Source: Tubiluchus corallicola (Eukaryota > Priapulida > Priapulimorpha > Priapulimorphida > Tubiluchidae). Taken from it: a DNA stretch of 64,000 nucleotides. Where the stretch lies: NCBI GenBank assembly GCA_030141605.1, contig JAQGDQ010000399.1:77001-141000 (forward strand), written 5' to 3'. The notes under the pieces were generated by a model that searched no databases, was not told the DNA's origin, and was given only the letters and a program-made list of their open reading frames with translations. A program made the translations under genes and the position numbers. Positions 37,982 to 51,000 of this stretch are shown here, piece after piece. Each line of letters starts with the position of its first letter. The first letter of the stretch is position 1.

Positions 37982-39745
37982 ATGGCGACCACGTTGTTGA
38001 GGAGTACACTGCAGTTTCCTTGGAGCTATGGTGTAATGCAAGACGGTCGAATCTTCTTCATAAAGTAATTTTCTTGTCTGATATAGCAACTTCATTATTC
38101 TGAACTGTGTAATAGATGTGTTGTAGGACAAGGCAGAGGCACGCATAAATAATGGTCTAGGCCTACATAGCTCCGCAATTAGCTGCTAGATAACTTTACC
38201 AGGATTAGAAATTACACAAATTGGAGATGATTCAACAGACAGTACAGTTTCAGTTAGCAGTATTTAGGTTTGGCCGGTTTACTGTTTCGTTTACCTGTCT
38301 TGTGGGCAGATTTCTTTATTCTGTCTTCCCACTGTTCACAATAGACGTAGTGCCTAGTGGGCATATGTATGACGTGTAATGTATATGGACAGTTGCGTCA
38401 GCGCTATATGCAGTTCAGTTAATTACAGTATTGTTTATGACTTGTTAAAATGAAAATTTTACTTTTACTTCTTAATTTAGGTTAATACTAAATAATTAGT
38501 TCTAAGTAGTGTTGTGCTTTGCTTGGCCGCTATCTCAAGATCTGTAAGTTTGTATTGGGATTTTATTCGGAAGTTTTGTAGTGATTGCAAAATACAAGAA
38601 TGAAGAAGAAGAAGAAGTATTATGACAAGAAGTATAGAAGAAATAATAAAGCTGTTGTCCCTGGCATGACTCCATACTGAATTTTGCAGTAACTGGGCTG
38701 ATTGATCTGTTTCTTGTTTACATTCTCATGTGAATCAAATCTCCATTTTCATCATCACCACTTTCCTTGCCCTTTCTATCACCCTAGTATTTCATTCTCT
38801 TTATTTTATTTTGCACATTCTACGTCTTTTCTTTCCAGAATGCCTTCTGCTTAACCCTTTACAAGTTTATCTTAGTAGTCTGAGCCGATTTCCAAATATC
38901 TTGTAAAATTTTTAATTTTGTTTTGTTTGTTTTAGTTGAAGTGTACATTGTAATGTAACAATGTTATATCATGGCATTTTGGAAAAATAAACTAAATTAA
39001 ACTAAAGCTATGTTGCTCAGCTATAGTTATAGTTAGGAATAAACTGAGCAGTAGCTGATTACCTGTTCTTCATCTTGGTTTGACATAATTATATTAATAT
39101 AAGAAGTAGGATAAACTGTAATGACTGTTTGTGTGTGGGCTTCATAACTAAATACCTAATCTGATATCAAAATTTTGCAAAATGCTTTAGCTAATATACT
39201 GTTCTAGCTAATGTCTTGAGCAGATTAAAACTACGCAAGTTTAGACAGTTTATAAAGCACGATGGTACATAGACATTGATAAATAGTGTTAAAAGCTTGG
39301 CTAATAATTTTTGCATTTAATTCAAAGTGTTTTATATGCTTCTGATTCTATTTATATAACTAAAAAAGAGAAGGCATCAGTCGAAAATGTTGATAGTGTT
39401 TATATATGAGCGTAGGCGTATTTGCTTGAACACCATAATTTTTTTATGTAAAAATTATTAATTTTTTTTATAAGCGCTTTTATCTGTTTTAGTGATGAGA
39501 AGTGTCAGACTACTTGGATACATCCTCATACTGGTCATGTTGTACAGACTGGACAACAGAGTTTGCCAGGTATAGTGGAATACTTCGAAAACACGATTTT
39601 AGAAAACCCAATTTAGTATGCCATTAGTGCCCATTATATAGAAGGCCACTGGCACCAAGTTATTTTTAGCTGCAGATGCTGCATACCATCCATCTAACTT
39701 ACCGGTCAGCTAGACTCAGCTAGTACTTTGTCAGAATACTAACTG

Positions 39746-39781
<36 letters not shown>

Positions 39782-41927
39782 ACTGTATGTTTGGATTCTA
39801 ACCTAGATTTTACTGTGCATTGCAAAATTTGAATTAAAATTAGATTGGATAAGATAAGTGTTTTTTTTTTCATTTTAGTGATTTCATTGCGTGCAAAATT
39901 GCAAATCAAAATGAAATTTAACAATTTTTCAGATAAATTTGTTTAGTTTTTTTGGCTCTTGAGGTAAGAGCACATGGTTTACCACCACATATTTGGCATA
40001 TTCCCTTGTTTCAGATTTTTCACATTTCCAGGGTTTTTTTTAATGTCGTGTTTGTCACCTATTCAGTTGTTATGTTAATCTTTGCCATGTAAGCCTCTGA
40101 ATCAAACTTGTTGAACTAAACAAAGTAGCTAAAATTCAGAAATTAATTTGAGCCTTATTTACTATTATTGAAGCAGATAAAGTTCAGGCTCATTTAGTAT
40201 GCCACAAACCCATGAAAAGATTGTTATAATCTTTCAATAAAGGTTTGGATCCTTTTTTTTGCAAAACCACGCAATTATTAGACACGCTAAAGCAGCCTGA
40301 GGAAAAAATACATTAGAAAGGTGCGCCATCTGTTGACAAGGAAAGAAAAACATTAAAAGTAGTTTGTGCTTTAAAATTTTGAAGATGGAATAGCTTTAAC
40401 CTATGTACATACAATTTTTTAACTGACTCTTTGTTGTAATTTAATTAATTTTTAAAAAAAAACTTGGATGGGAACATGAAATTACTGTATGCAGTGCTGT
40501 ACTAGCAACAATACTCAATGGTTTCCTTCACTGAAAGCTTTTACTTTCTTGCCGATATTTGCTTGCAAAATTTTTGCTTGGACTCTTGTGATTTTGAACG
40601 AGAAGACCTTTTGCTTTCCTCGATTTTGCCTCGCAGGCGTAGAAAAATACTTGAAGCAAAAAAGAGACGACAGGCAAAACAAACAGGTCGCGTATATCTC
40701 TCGTGAAAGTGCTCGGTTTCTCTCCTTTCCACTGCAGCTGTCTGCTGCGATGCGAGAAGAAATTTTAAATTCATTTAGGATCTTCTAAGCAAGTGGCATC
40801 AATAGCTTGCAGTTTGGACGTTTAGAAAGGCTCTGTGCATGAAAGAGCGATTGATTTGAAATGAGATGTGATTCAATTCATCCAAGTCTGTTGTGCAATC
40901 CATGAAAAAGACTCAGCCAAAGTCCTTTTTAAAGGACTGGCGAATTCATTATATTTTTAGAAGTGTTTACATAACTTTCCGTAATTAATGTTTTGAGTTT
41001 TAAGGTAATTTTTGGCTTATTTTGCACTCCACCTGAAAAACATTATTTTAAAGGTCAAAATTAAGATGCTGAACGAAGTTTCTTGAGCACAACAGATATT
41101 TAAGGAAAAAGGACCTATCTCATTTTCTTAGCAGCAACGCTGTGAAATGAAACAAAATTTGTACTGTATATTATAATATACAGTACTGTATTGTTCAAAT
41201 TCCTTTAATATATATAAACTTTATTTATTTTAAGTGGATTAATATACAGCAATATTACTCATTGGAATATTTTCACTATGTGCTACAAATACATTTTGGT
41301 TGGGAACAGGTAAATACAACTTGTTAACTCAATAATATAATTACAAAGATAGTTAGTTCAAAAATATAGGTATTCATTAGTTAATACTTACAACTGAAAT
41401 ATACAAAGCCCACAGAGTACAGAAGCGATACCAGAAACAATTATCGATGTATATCATACACTATTAGTTATACAAAATCATGATTGATCGATAACTGGCG
41501 TTTAATTTAAAAATCCAAAATTCAAAATAATTCAAGTTACGATTCAATATACAAAAACACGTTCAATCAATTAGCAAAACGTTTTGTAGGCTTTATGTAG
41601 TTTTGTAACAATTTGAACAGAATGCCCCTGGATGGATGGCCTGCTCTGAGTTTATGAAAAATGTTGTAAATAATAGCAGTTTTAGGGTTGGCGTGTAATT
41701 CTTGAGTTATGTACCGGTGATAATGGAGCTGATCCAATAATAGTGTTTTGTGAATGTCTTAGTTTGAACACTGTGAAAATTATTTTAAAACTTATAAAAA
41801 CGTTAAATTTGACTTTCAGATTGAAATTTGTGACCAATGTTATTTTCATTTTTTCTTTTTTTAATTTAGAATTTCCGAGTGGGTGGGAGAGAGGAGTGAC
41901 ACCCGAGGGGGCAGCTTACTACATAGA
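37982..41927 (+). CDS. PLEKHA5/7-like twin-WW protein, first three coding exons (partial)
   Basis: PLEKHA5/6/7 proteins link phosphoinositides, microtubules and adherens junctions. PLEKHA5 and 7 begin with two WW domains followed by a PH domain. Here exon 1 is 37982-38064 (MATTLLRSTLQFPWSYGV, then QDGRIFFI). Exon 2 is 39493-39569 (NDEKCQTTWIHPHTGHVVQT). Exon 3 is 41870-41927 (EFPSGWERGVTPEGAAYYI), ending within a GA. codon, so the next residue is D or E, as in the family's YYI(D/N)H. Phases 2, 1 and 2 match across junctions. The start is favoured by an in-frame TGA two codons upstream and by AAAATGG context. The first WW ends in TTW-HP and the second begins PSGWE; both follow the family pattern. 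The remaining second WW and PH exons were not found up to 64000, which implies an intron of more than 22 kb or a missed exon. Confidence 0.8.
38880..39005 (+). repeat. Probable LINE 3' end
   Basis: The stretch ends atggcattttggaaaaataa followed by actaaattaaactaaa, the kind of 3' terminus and short tandem tail that closes CR1/L2-like LINEs. No RT coding seen beside it. It lies in intron 1 of the PLEKHA-like gene. Confidence 0.4.
39749..39777. repeat. (AT)n microsatellite
   Basis: Uninterrupted dinucleotide run of about 14 units in intron 2 of the PLEKHA-like gene. Similar runs occur at 23983-24004 and 53959-53985. Confidence 0.9.
40489..40790. other. Unassigned stretch with overlapping open frames
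   Basis: Two plus-strand frames (40489-40788; 40518-40706) and one minus-strand frame (40541-40774) are open together, and composition is less AT-rich than the intron around it. Residues such as RRRRKILEAKKRRQAKQ and SRESARFLSFPLQLS do not match a family I know. It may be a decayed transposon or retrocopy. Confidence 0.25.
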
Positions 41928-42349
41928 GTAAGTCGATATTTCGGTTCTTTAACTCTGAGTATTGATCGATTTTGGATATTTTTCACACGAGTCTAAACTT
42001 TGGGGTACAAGATAACAGTGCGTTCGTTACTTTAATCGTTCAGCGAAAAACAATTCAATTTAAATACGTCCAATACCAGATCATACGGTTTCCATTTGTT
42101 TTGAAGCCTGTATGAGAATCAATTATTTTGAATGACATACTCCAGTTGTAGACTTGTTGTATGTCAAAATTACATACATTTAGTGTTCATGTACGTAGGA
42201 TCATTATTATTGCCAATCTGGTACAGTATAATCAGCATTATCATAATGACATTGCTGTAATTGTTACATACATGCTTGCAAATATCCAGCACTTCAAATG
42301 ATTTGTGGCATCAACTTTTTCTCAAATTAGCTAACAATTAACAATTATC

Positions 42350-42643
42350 GTTAATTAGATTATGACTGTGAATGCCAAAATGTTGATAAACCATTCCGGT
42401 TTACTTTACACCACTTATTATGTATTTATCTATTACGAGTAATGGTTTGAAGAAAGGAGACACTGAAAAACTGTGAACCAGTTGGGATTTGAACCCGAAA
42501 CCTGGGATTACTACTCCTATGTTCTGCTTGCTGAGCGTCTCCTTTCTTTCTTCAACTCATTACCAATACTCAATAGGCAATAGTTGTTGTGAAATAAACT
42601 ACAATAGTTTATCAACTTTCTGGCATTCATAGTCATAATTAAC
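42350..42643 (-). mobile_element. Foldback element with tRNA-like core, better-preserved copy
   Basis: Terminal inverted repeats of about 38 bp (left 42350-42388, right 42607-42643) share tatgactgtgaatgcca-type sequence. Internal inverted arms (gaagaaaggagac / gtctcctttctttcttc) lie inside them. The centre, on the minus strand, carries a tRNA-like segment with anticodon-arm-like GGAGTAGTAATCCC and a B-box-like GGGTTCAAATCCC. It is the same family as 3567-3814. Confidence 0.6.
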
Positions 42644-44047
42644 AATTGATTTGTTTTTATAAGTTTATCGGAATTTCCATGTCTAAGCCATTTGATCTTA
42701 ATTTGAATGAACTTTGCCTATATAGTCTACACAGATAACTTTAGAATTCGAGTAGAATAAACCTAATGAAAACTGCAGTTGTTTTGAAAATAGGAGATCT
42801 ATAACAATCAGGTACTTGTAACGTCTTGTATTGTGTACATCTTTTGCTTGAAGCGTAAACGACCTGGTTGTGTGTAGGTTTAGAAAGGGTAAAATTTACA
42901 ATTAAGCAACTAGATCTGGAGCAAATTCCACACTAATTGGTTTAGATTAGGTTAGGATGAATTTGACATGTGTTTTCAACATTCTTCACATTTCTAAAAT
43001 TACTGTATGTCAATTATAGGTACATTTATTGAGAACATTCGAAATTTTAATTTTAATATTGCCACATGTAATCAATTTCAGAAGTTTGAGTGCCTGAAAG
43101 TGATTAAATTCACTAACTAAAATTTTTAACAATGAATTCATGATATTCGTGCACTGTGTAACAAAGTCCATTTGAATGTACTTAAATTAATTTTGTTTTC
43201 ATTAGATGTAAATGTTCCTAGATTAAGCCTTTCTTTTGCATCTTTAATTTCAGTATTATTTCAAACACCTTGCCACTAACGTTTTCTCATTTCCCCTCCC
43301 CCTCGTTCGTGTTACCTTACAAGATCTTCACTGCAGTCCCGAAAGGATGTTTTTAACTTACCATTGAATAAATTTGATGTTAAGCCAAACAACATTTAGT
43401 CATCTCAGCTTTTCAGTGTTTTAAATTCACATTTTACTGTGAAGAAACACAGACGACCAGCAGTTTAAACAAACGTCTTCACAAGGATTCATGCTCTAAA
43501 CTCTAAACGTGTTAGCTTAACATAAATTTGTTTTTCTTTCACTTTGTTTATTTTTCTTGTTTGTTGATTGATGAAATTCCAAAGGTGAGGTCAGTTTCTA
43601 GAGCGATGAGTGCTTGGCTTTTTTGAATGACCGATTTTGTACAATAAGAAATCGCTGCGTAGCTGCTGCATGTCTACAATAGCTGCTGTCTTATTAAATT
43701 GTGGCGTCTGATGATAGTTAAGCACTGCAGAGTCGGGTCAGTACTTGGGTTTGACGCTCAATTAATTGATGGTTTCTTGTAATTGTGGTCTTGAAATAAG
43801 ATAAAGCTGCATTGCCAAGCAGATTAGTGTTTCGCGAGTTTCCGCTTTTTTGTTGGTCCAGTGATTCAATTCCATTGTTTAGCAATATCAGAGCTACGTC
43901 TTTAGTCAAACATTTCACAATTAATTATGACACTAGTGATAGTAGTCCTGAGCAGTGAAAAATGACTACGCCTGAAAACATTTGCCACTTCCGTTTGTGA
44001 TGGTGTACGCAGTCCATTAACCTAACGTGTTTTGCCGTAGTTAGAGG

Positions 44048-44124
44048 ATGTCCACGCCTGCGACAACGTCAGGTTCCTGTAGAACCTACAAACTAACCGT
44101 ACCTCTCACTTGTGATGACCCCAG
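44048..44124 (+). CDS. Possible alternative first coding exon
   Basis: ATG at 44048 opens 25 codons (MSTPATTSGSCRTYKLTVPL, then TCDDP) and ends AG before a strong donor, CCCAG|GTAATT. An in-frame TAG lies two codons upstream, as in a true 5'UTR. The phase (2) equals that at the end of PLEKHA-like exon 3, so both could splice to the same downstream exon. No homology was recognised; this is a prediction only. Confidence 0.3.
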
Positions 44125-44269
44125 GTAATTACCTGCTTTACCTTGGTGTCTACTTAATGTATTATCAGGTGACAAGGGTTGTCAATCGTTAACTTCCTCT
44201 CTAAACGCGAATTAGAGAATGCATTCTCACCTGAAGTTATTCGTTCATACCCCTTCTCTTTCTCTCTGT

Positions 44270-44280
44270 GTCTCTCTCTT

Positions 44281-44317
<37 letters not shown>
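44270..44317. repeat. (CT)n microsatellite
   Basis: A pyrimidine tract of roughly 20 CT units with a few interruptions, in the putative large intron. Confidence 0.9.
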
Positions 44318-44319
<2 letters not shown>

Positions 44320-44965
44320 CCATCTTCCCGTTTCTTTCTTGTTGGTACTTGTATTTATATTGCCGTCGCACTAGTGCCACAAGAAGTAAAGGGATTGATG
44401 TCTTAAATGGGCGCAGGGTTATTTATTAAAGCACCAATTTTGAATCTTGTGTCTGTACTTTTTGTCACAAAGAAGTGATTGCTATTTTCAACTTTTACGC
44501 TACATCAACTTTAAACAAAATGCATGTAATAAAAATATTTTTACATTTTTGCTAAATTAACTGTCGGTTGGTAAAGACTAGAAGCTAAACAGGTTGCTTT
44601 AATTTGTAGTACCACTGATTTTTACATCAGCATAAATCCTCTAAATCCTGTCTCCTCTGTCATTAACTAAGAATTTTTATGATGTAGAAAGGTGAGTCAC
44701 CAGCTTAGCAGTGCACATAACTAACACTCATTAGCTTCTCACTGCCAGCCACATTTAATGCGTCTTACGGCTGTTACTGTAAATGGTAATGATGATGATT
44801 GGTTGTTTTGCTACTACACGTCAGCCTGTTTGAGCAAGTGGTACCGTGGAATGCAATACAACCTTGAGTGTGTTATTACAACATCATCTCAACAACCTAT
44901 TGCTGCTGGGCTGATTGCGGCCACTGACTGGGCTTGATCACACTGTACAGGGTTGTTAGATATAC

Positions 44966-45049
44966 TGTGACGTTGTCTCAGCATCTTCTGGTTGACTCAA
45001 ACCCAAGTGTGACGTTGTCACAGCATCTTCTGGTTGACTCAAACCCAAG
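44966..45049. repeat. Two-copy 42-bp tandem repeat
   Basis: Units 44966-45007 and 45008-45049 (tgtgacgttgt(c/t)... to ...actcaaacccaag) differ at only one or two positions, so the duplication is recent. Confidence 0.8.
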
Positions 45050-45924
45050 TAAGGAGTAAGGAATATTATTAAAGGAAACTTATTAAAGTTTTAGTATTAA
45101 CTGCAAAATAAATTCAACATGCTAAGTGACTTGTTCTTTCATTTAAACAGTTTATGGTACTGGTTGGCAGAAAATGCCTTACATAGAAGTATCTGAAGCT
45201 AGTCACTGCCTCACGAAGGTGTGCAGTCTTTAAATAGTATGACTAGATTGTTTCTGTGCTGTCAGCCCAATTTGACAGCCAGAAATAAATGCTTCTGAAT
45301 TCCAAAGTGAATCGCAGAAAGCGCAATTTGCAAATTTCCAAGCCGTTTTGCTGCTTGGTAAGAAGTGATTGTGCAAGCAGATTTTCTACTGTGTCGTCAA
45401 GGAGCTACATGGGAAATCTTAACGTTTTGTATAAGCCTTTGTAGGTCTTTCGGTCACAGATGGTACAGAACTTAAATATGCCTATGTATTCACGTAATAT
45501 ATATTCCATACACACACTTTTAGTTTATATATAGACCTGATGCAATACTAATGCACCACTGCCGTGTCTACATCATTATATGTAGTAATATTATAATTCT
45601 TTATTTAAAAACAAATATATACAAGCATAATAATAATAATAATAATGTAGAGGTGGCATACATAGGGTATATGTCTACCGATGAGAGCTACTATCTTTTG
45701 GAATTCTTTCACAAGTAACTTTTGTTTCAAAACTTACCAAAGAAAAATTCTGAATGTATTTAATCGTCTGAGCTGAAAATTTCGGTGTGTGACAGGAACC
45801 TAACAAGCTTTTGTTATTTCGATTTAATATGTGCTACATAGAAGTTTTAAAATGATTTAATTCATTATGAATATAAAATCCCATGCTTTAAGGCCTAAAT
45901 TGAAAGCAGCTCTACGAAATGTAT

Positions 45925-46442
45925 TTTACGTGAAAGAATTATTACCACAGAAACGTAATTTCGCGTTCGCACGACTAGTTCTTCGCTGTTACCCGCATTT
46001 CGCCATTTGTTGGTTAGACGGGCGCTAGAGCGTGCATCTCGGAAACGCGTTGCACAAAAAACAGGTGCTATACCTTTTAGTTCAGAGTTGTTCAGTTGTG
46101 GCGTAGCTCACTTGTTCGAGAGGTCATGCGTGAGCACAGTGCTAAACTTGAAATTTGAATTGTAAATTTAAATTTGCCGAATTTTTGCTGAATGTTGTAC
46201 ATTAGCACTGTACTTCGATTTTCGCTTTCGCAGCTACGTGCAGCACGCGTCATGGAATGTTCGTGCCATTGCAAAATTATGTTGAATTGCGATGTCCTGC
46301 TATTTGGACTCGTCCGCCGTTAAATAAGCTTTTAACCTGTTATTTAATTCTTTGGCATTATTATAAGCGTTAAAATGTATACTTTTCCTCACTTCAAAAT
46401 GGTGTAGGATATGCAAAAACATCCTGTTTTCCGTTAAAGCAT
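45925..46442 (+). repeat. Dispersed repeat A, copy 1
   Basis: It shares long blocks with 55294-55833 and 59100-59535, for example gtgaaagaattattaccaca, aaaaaacaggtgctgta-type, gccgttaa and catcctgt(t/c)tt. The three copies are in the same orientation. Family not recognised; this is the most diverged copy. Confidence 0.7.
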
Positions 46443-47526
46443 GGTAACATGGATTTTTGCTTAAAATGAGACCTTCGTCTTTTGTACTGTTTTATAGTTT
46501 GAAAGAACTCGTATCTGGGCGTGTCTCACTCTCGTCAATACAGGGAGTTGGCTTAGTTGAATATAATACTCTGTAAGTATTATTCTTTAGTTAGATCAGC
46601 TAGAAAAAGGTCTTACCCCCTTCCCGAATGCCGAAGGTTTTGACTCCTCCTCAACTGGCTTTCTGTTCATGGGTTCTTTTTGGACACAGTCCGCCCCTAC
46701 CCACCATTAGTCGGTTCTTTTCTAACTTTTGTAATTGTTTTTGCGCGAATTACTTAATTGCGCTTGGAGATTTCAACGGCTAAAATACTTCCTACTTAGG
46801 TATAAGCTGATTAGAGCCCACTTGTCGTTACAATGTCGTATTTGCCGTTACGATCATCGCGCCACCAACAGACGTTCACTTGTTTTTGCAGAAAAATTGT
46901 GTTAATCGGGTTGGATTAAGCGTCTGTGATGTGTAAGCTGTTTACCTACATTGATTGGCGGCGGTATCTAAAGCGACTATTCGTTTTTATGCAGCAAACC
47001 AAGCAATGCGAAAATAATGAGAAACATGTAAAATTCAAGATCAATACGGTTAGTTTCGACTGAAACTTTGTTAATGCCAAACCTAACTTTTAGTATTATT
47101 GGTGCGAGGAAGTTTTTTTGCTCATGTACTTAAAACAAGCATGTATACAAGTTTGTCTTTACCGTGCATGCGATTAGTATACCTTCTTTTGTTTTCCATA
47201 GTTACCTAGTAGTATCGAGAAAGATGTATACACCCCAAAAGTGATCAAGACACCTCTACCAGTAAGGTAGCTCTCAGAGGGTTTTTCTTGGTAATTGTCT
47301 AGGTAGCGGTCCTGTCACAAGCTTGTATAATAAATAGTTTTCTTGGCTTATAGGGTGCCATACTATTCACATGAGCTGGGAAACTACGCCGCTCTTTGTG
47401 AAAATTATGCTTTAAACATATACTTGGTTATCAAATAAGGAAAACTATTCAGCTACGGCAAGCTGAAAAAACTAAACGTTCCCACCATAGACGCCATTAT
47501 ACAATACCTTTACGTTCATTTACAAA

Positions 47527-48066
47527 GACATATATAATATCAGCAAACCATTTAAATATAATCACATTCCTTTTATTAAAGACAAACAGTTAAACAAGTG
47601 AACTCTAGACATAAAGCTAATTCAGACAAACATTAAACAAAGTCATAACTCAGTATCTAAAGCAGCATTTAATATCTGGAATTCAGCACCTCAAGAAATA
47701 AAATCTTCAACGAGTTTAAGAGATCTCAAAAAGAAACTAAAGAACACGCTACTCAAAAATTATGAGAGGCCCCTTTACAGTAAATTCCATCTAAAAAATC
47801 GAAATGAAAATACGACTCACTGTAAAAATACATATGTTAAAACTCATTTTTAAATGTTTTATGCGCATGCATTGTCGACATGAATTTGTGAACTTCATTC
47901 ACTTTCATTCACTTAAAACTTAACTTTTGTAAAATTTCTTTAGTCATTTAGTTTAACACTACTGCCTACAACAGTCGTTGATTGGTTATACATATAACAT
48001 TTTCATACATTCTATCATACCTGTAAATGTGTGTAACTTATGCAATAAAGATTCTATATACATCCT
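47527..48066 (+). pseudogene. LINE fragment: end of reverse-transcriptase ORF plus 3' end
   Basis: One frame reads YNISKPFKYNHIPFIKDKQL, then (after a stop) KAAFNIWNSAPQEIKSSTSL and RDLKKKLKNTLLKNY, ending in TAA at 47850-47852. The WNS.P.EI....S...K..LK pattern is the common C-terminus of CR1/L2-like LINE proteins. The 3' end near 48066 has AATAAA followed by ttctatatacatc. It is 5'-truncated with an in-frame stop, so inactive. Confidence 0.65.
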
Positions 48067-51000
48067 GAATTTTTGACTGTTTAGTGCATACGTATAAACA
48101 TCAATCTACATATATCGAAAATCCATTAATGTAACAAAACTTACACAAAATTGTACAATGGTGCCAGGAATTATTAATAGACTGCACTGAATTTAAAATG
48201 TGACACGGCAGCGCTTAAATTACTTTACATTTTGAATAAGATCACTAATCTGTGTTTTTGGGTATCAGTCATTGGGATGGCGAAGCAGTGCCGTTTTACC
48301 GCGAATATTTTAAATTATTAAGAATTTTCCTCTCCAATTACATAAATCTTTCAGGCGGGTAAATGCACTGCCAAGTGATATAAATTTGTGTAGAAAATTC
48401 TTTAGGGTATGCTTTAAAATTCCCCTTTCTTCCCCTGTGATTATAGAGAAGTCATATCTCTACTTATCTGAAAACTTGTGTAGGTGACTAGGCGTCTGTT
48501 GTCTCAATCTTCCAGTAAATGGTCAATCGTTCGCTCTTTTACTGGAACATCTTGGGAAATTATTCAAGATTGAAATTTCTCAGAAAGGCTATCTAGTAAA
48601 TCAGAATAGTTGGCAAACGACTGCAAGTTGCAGTAAAAAACCTATTTCGGCGCTTATGATACATGTTGCTTGCAAGTGAAATTTGCTAAATTGCACACGA
48701 GATGAAGAGCTGCGAACTCGTTTAGATAAGAGGGTTTTTTGACTTCTTGGAGGCAGTCTACTACTTTATCACTCTATGGAAAATACATCTGTAGTCTCTA
48801 CTATTATTGTTTACCGAGAAATGCATTTAAAACTCCCATCATTCTTTAGCCAGAATTTTCAAAAAATATTCTAGTCAACAGTCTGACCGGTCGCTATGTA
48901 CGGCGGGGTTCATGGCTGCGTGTGGTTGCGGGCTTACGGCGTTGTGCTTAGCAAGAGTTTAACAATGGCGCCTAGGTTGTTTAGTTAATGGATTGGTAAA
49001 TCGCTTCGACTCTCCCTCTGCGCGCTCTCATTTACCATGCCACTTCTGGCTGTTTACTTCGTAGATGGACGATGTACACACATCTGATTCTAGACAAAAT
49101 ACCTCTTTTGGTTCAGTGGCCCATCGTAGAGGCATAGCCTTGATATTGAATTAACTTCCCGAATTCGCTAATTCCTAAGTTGGATTCCGAATTGTGTAAA
49201 ATATCTACACAATTATAGGCTCTTTTTGTTTAGCCAATATAGATAAGCTTATTTCATAAATATAAAAAGGTTGAACAGTAAAAGCCACATTACAAAATTT
49301 TTGTAAAGGGAATATATTGTTGAATTTACATATAGACCTGTGTGGGTCCTCAAAATGAAAGAATTGCAAAGAAGCCTATTTTTTCTAAACCGAACAACCG
49401 TCTTTTTTTCAAGAATGTGTGTTTGTTTATTGAACCACCATTACATACGTACAAACAATTAAACAAGTCAGATTTAAGCTAGAGTGAAAGAAACGTTTAC
49501 TAAAGACAAAATCCCCTTTAAAGGAATATTGTGACTTTAGCGTACAGCACAACTAATTCGTACAACGGGAAAGTTTGTTACAGTATAAGAAAACGATTAC
49601 TTGAACTTGTAAACAATAAACATCTACTAGCTAAATTGTCAACTCCGTACGAATCGTACAATCTTGTTATTTTGTGGAACAAAGGTCTGTTTCTAAATAA
49701 CAATCGTCGGACGTGATAGCTGCGAATGCTTATTTACTGAATGTATTTAGTGTAACTTTTATTGTAGTGTGATGTTTTCATGTTTTTTATGGCTTTTATG
49801 CTGAAATGAATTAAACTGATCTAATTTAAGCTAATCTAATCTAATCTAATAGTTATCACAACAATGTTACATAAACTAGTACTAATAACTCTTTACACAA
49901 TTGTTTCTAGATTTTATGCATATCATTCTTAGTCTGAAAGGCTGATTCCAGAAAAGCTAAAGTAATCTTGCGTAATTCGAATATAAATAATTGCCATGCA
50001 TAACTCTATTCTGATGTATCCCCATATAATGACAAATTATATGTAATTTTGATTTTGTGACTACAGTAATTGGATTATTTTTGCTGTAACTGAAGTGAAA
50101 GCGAAAGTTAACCTTTGCGCCGGCTTCCCGTGGATGGTAAAAAGCTGATTATATAATTAGCCGCGTGTCTGATGTAGATAAGAGGCTTTGATTTATGAAG
50201 CCATTATAGCAATGTCAGGGTTGTCTTCGACATTAATTAAAAACGGTTTAATTGGCCGTAAAGGAAGATCATAATGAGACAGCGGCGGGTGTGTAATGGT
50301 GTAATTTGCAAGGCCATTTAAAACCTTAATTGCCATTTAACTAGAAGTATTTGGGGGAAATTGTGTCATTACAACATTGTTTTCCAGAAGTTGCTTTGAT
50401 GATGTTCATTACCCTTTATCGACTGTTATAAAATATGTACGCGTAGTGAAAAGTTAACCAACAACCAACAGGACAATGGTTGGCTCTTAATGGTTGGGGT
50501 ACTAGAGCTCAAAACTAAAAATTAATTTACTCTTTAGACCGTGACTCTTCAATTAATACGTAAACTCGTAGTTTGCAAAATTTATGCGTTTACATCTGTT
50601 TACATCTTTTTCACGTTAACCAACGTTAACAGTTTTGTTAGTAATTCGCAGCTGATTGCTTATGACAGTTTAACAGTCGGTTTATGGGCGCTAAATTACA
50701 AATTTAAAACGCATTTCAGTCCAGAACTTTACTCTTGAAAATTTCATCATAATTTATGCTCTTGCAAATCATTTGACGTTTGTAGACGATGCCTGCATCT
50801 TTCTCCCGGGGCTAAATTGTCTACACACGTTTTAAGACGTTCATTCTAATTTTTTTCTGGAGGAATGTATTTAACAACACACCGTTTTTTATATTATTGC
50901 TTTTTTTATTATTTATGTTATATGGCAAAGGTAACTCCCGAATAATAATAATTTCTGTAGTGATAATGTGTAGTGTAGGTCTGCATACAAGTGTTTAGTT

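Noticed and set aside
37891-38103. 71-codon open frame covering PLEKHA-like exon 1
   Set aside because: It is in a different frame from the WW-coding frame (start 37982), which joins correctly to exons 2 and 3.
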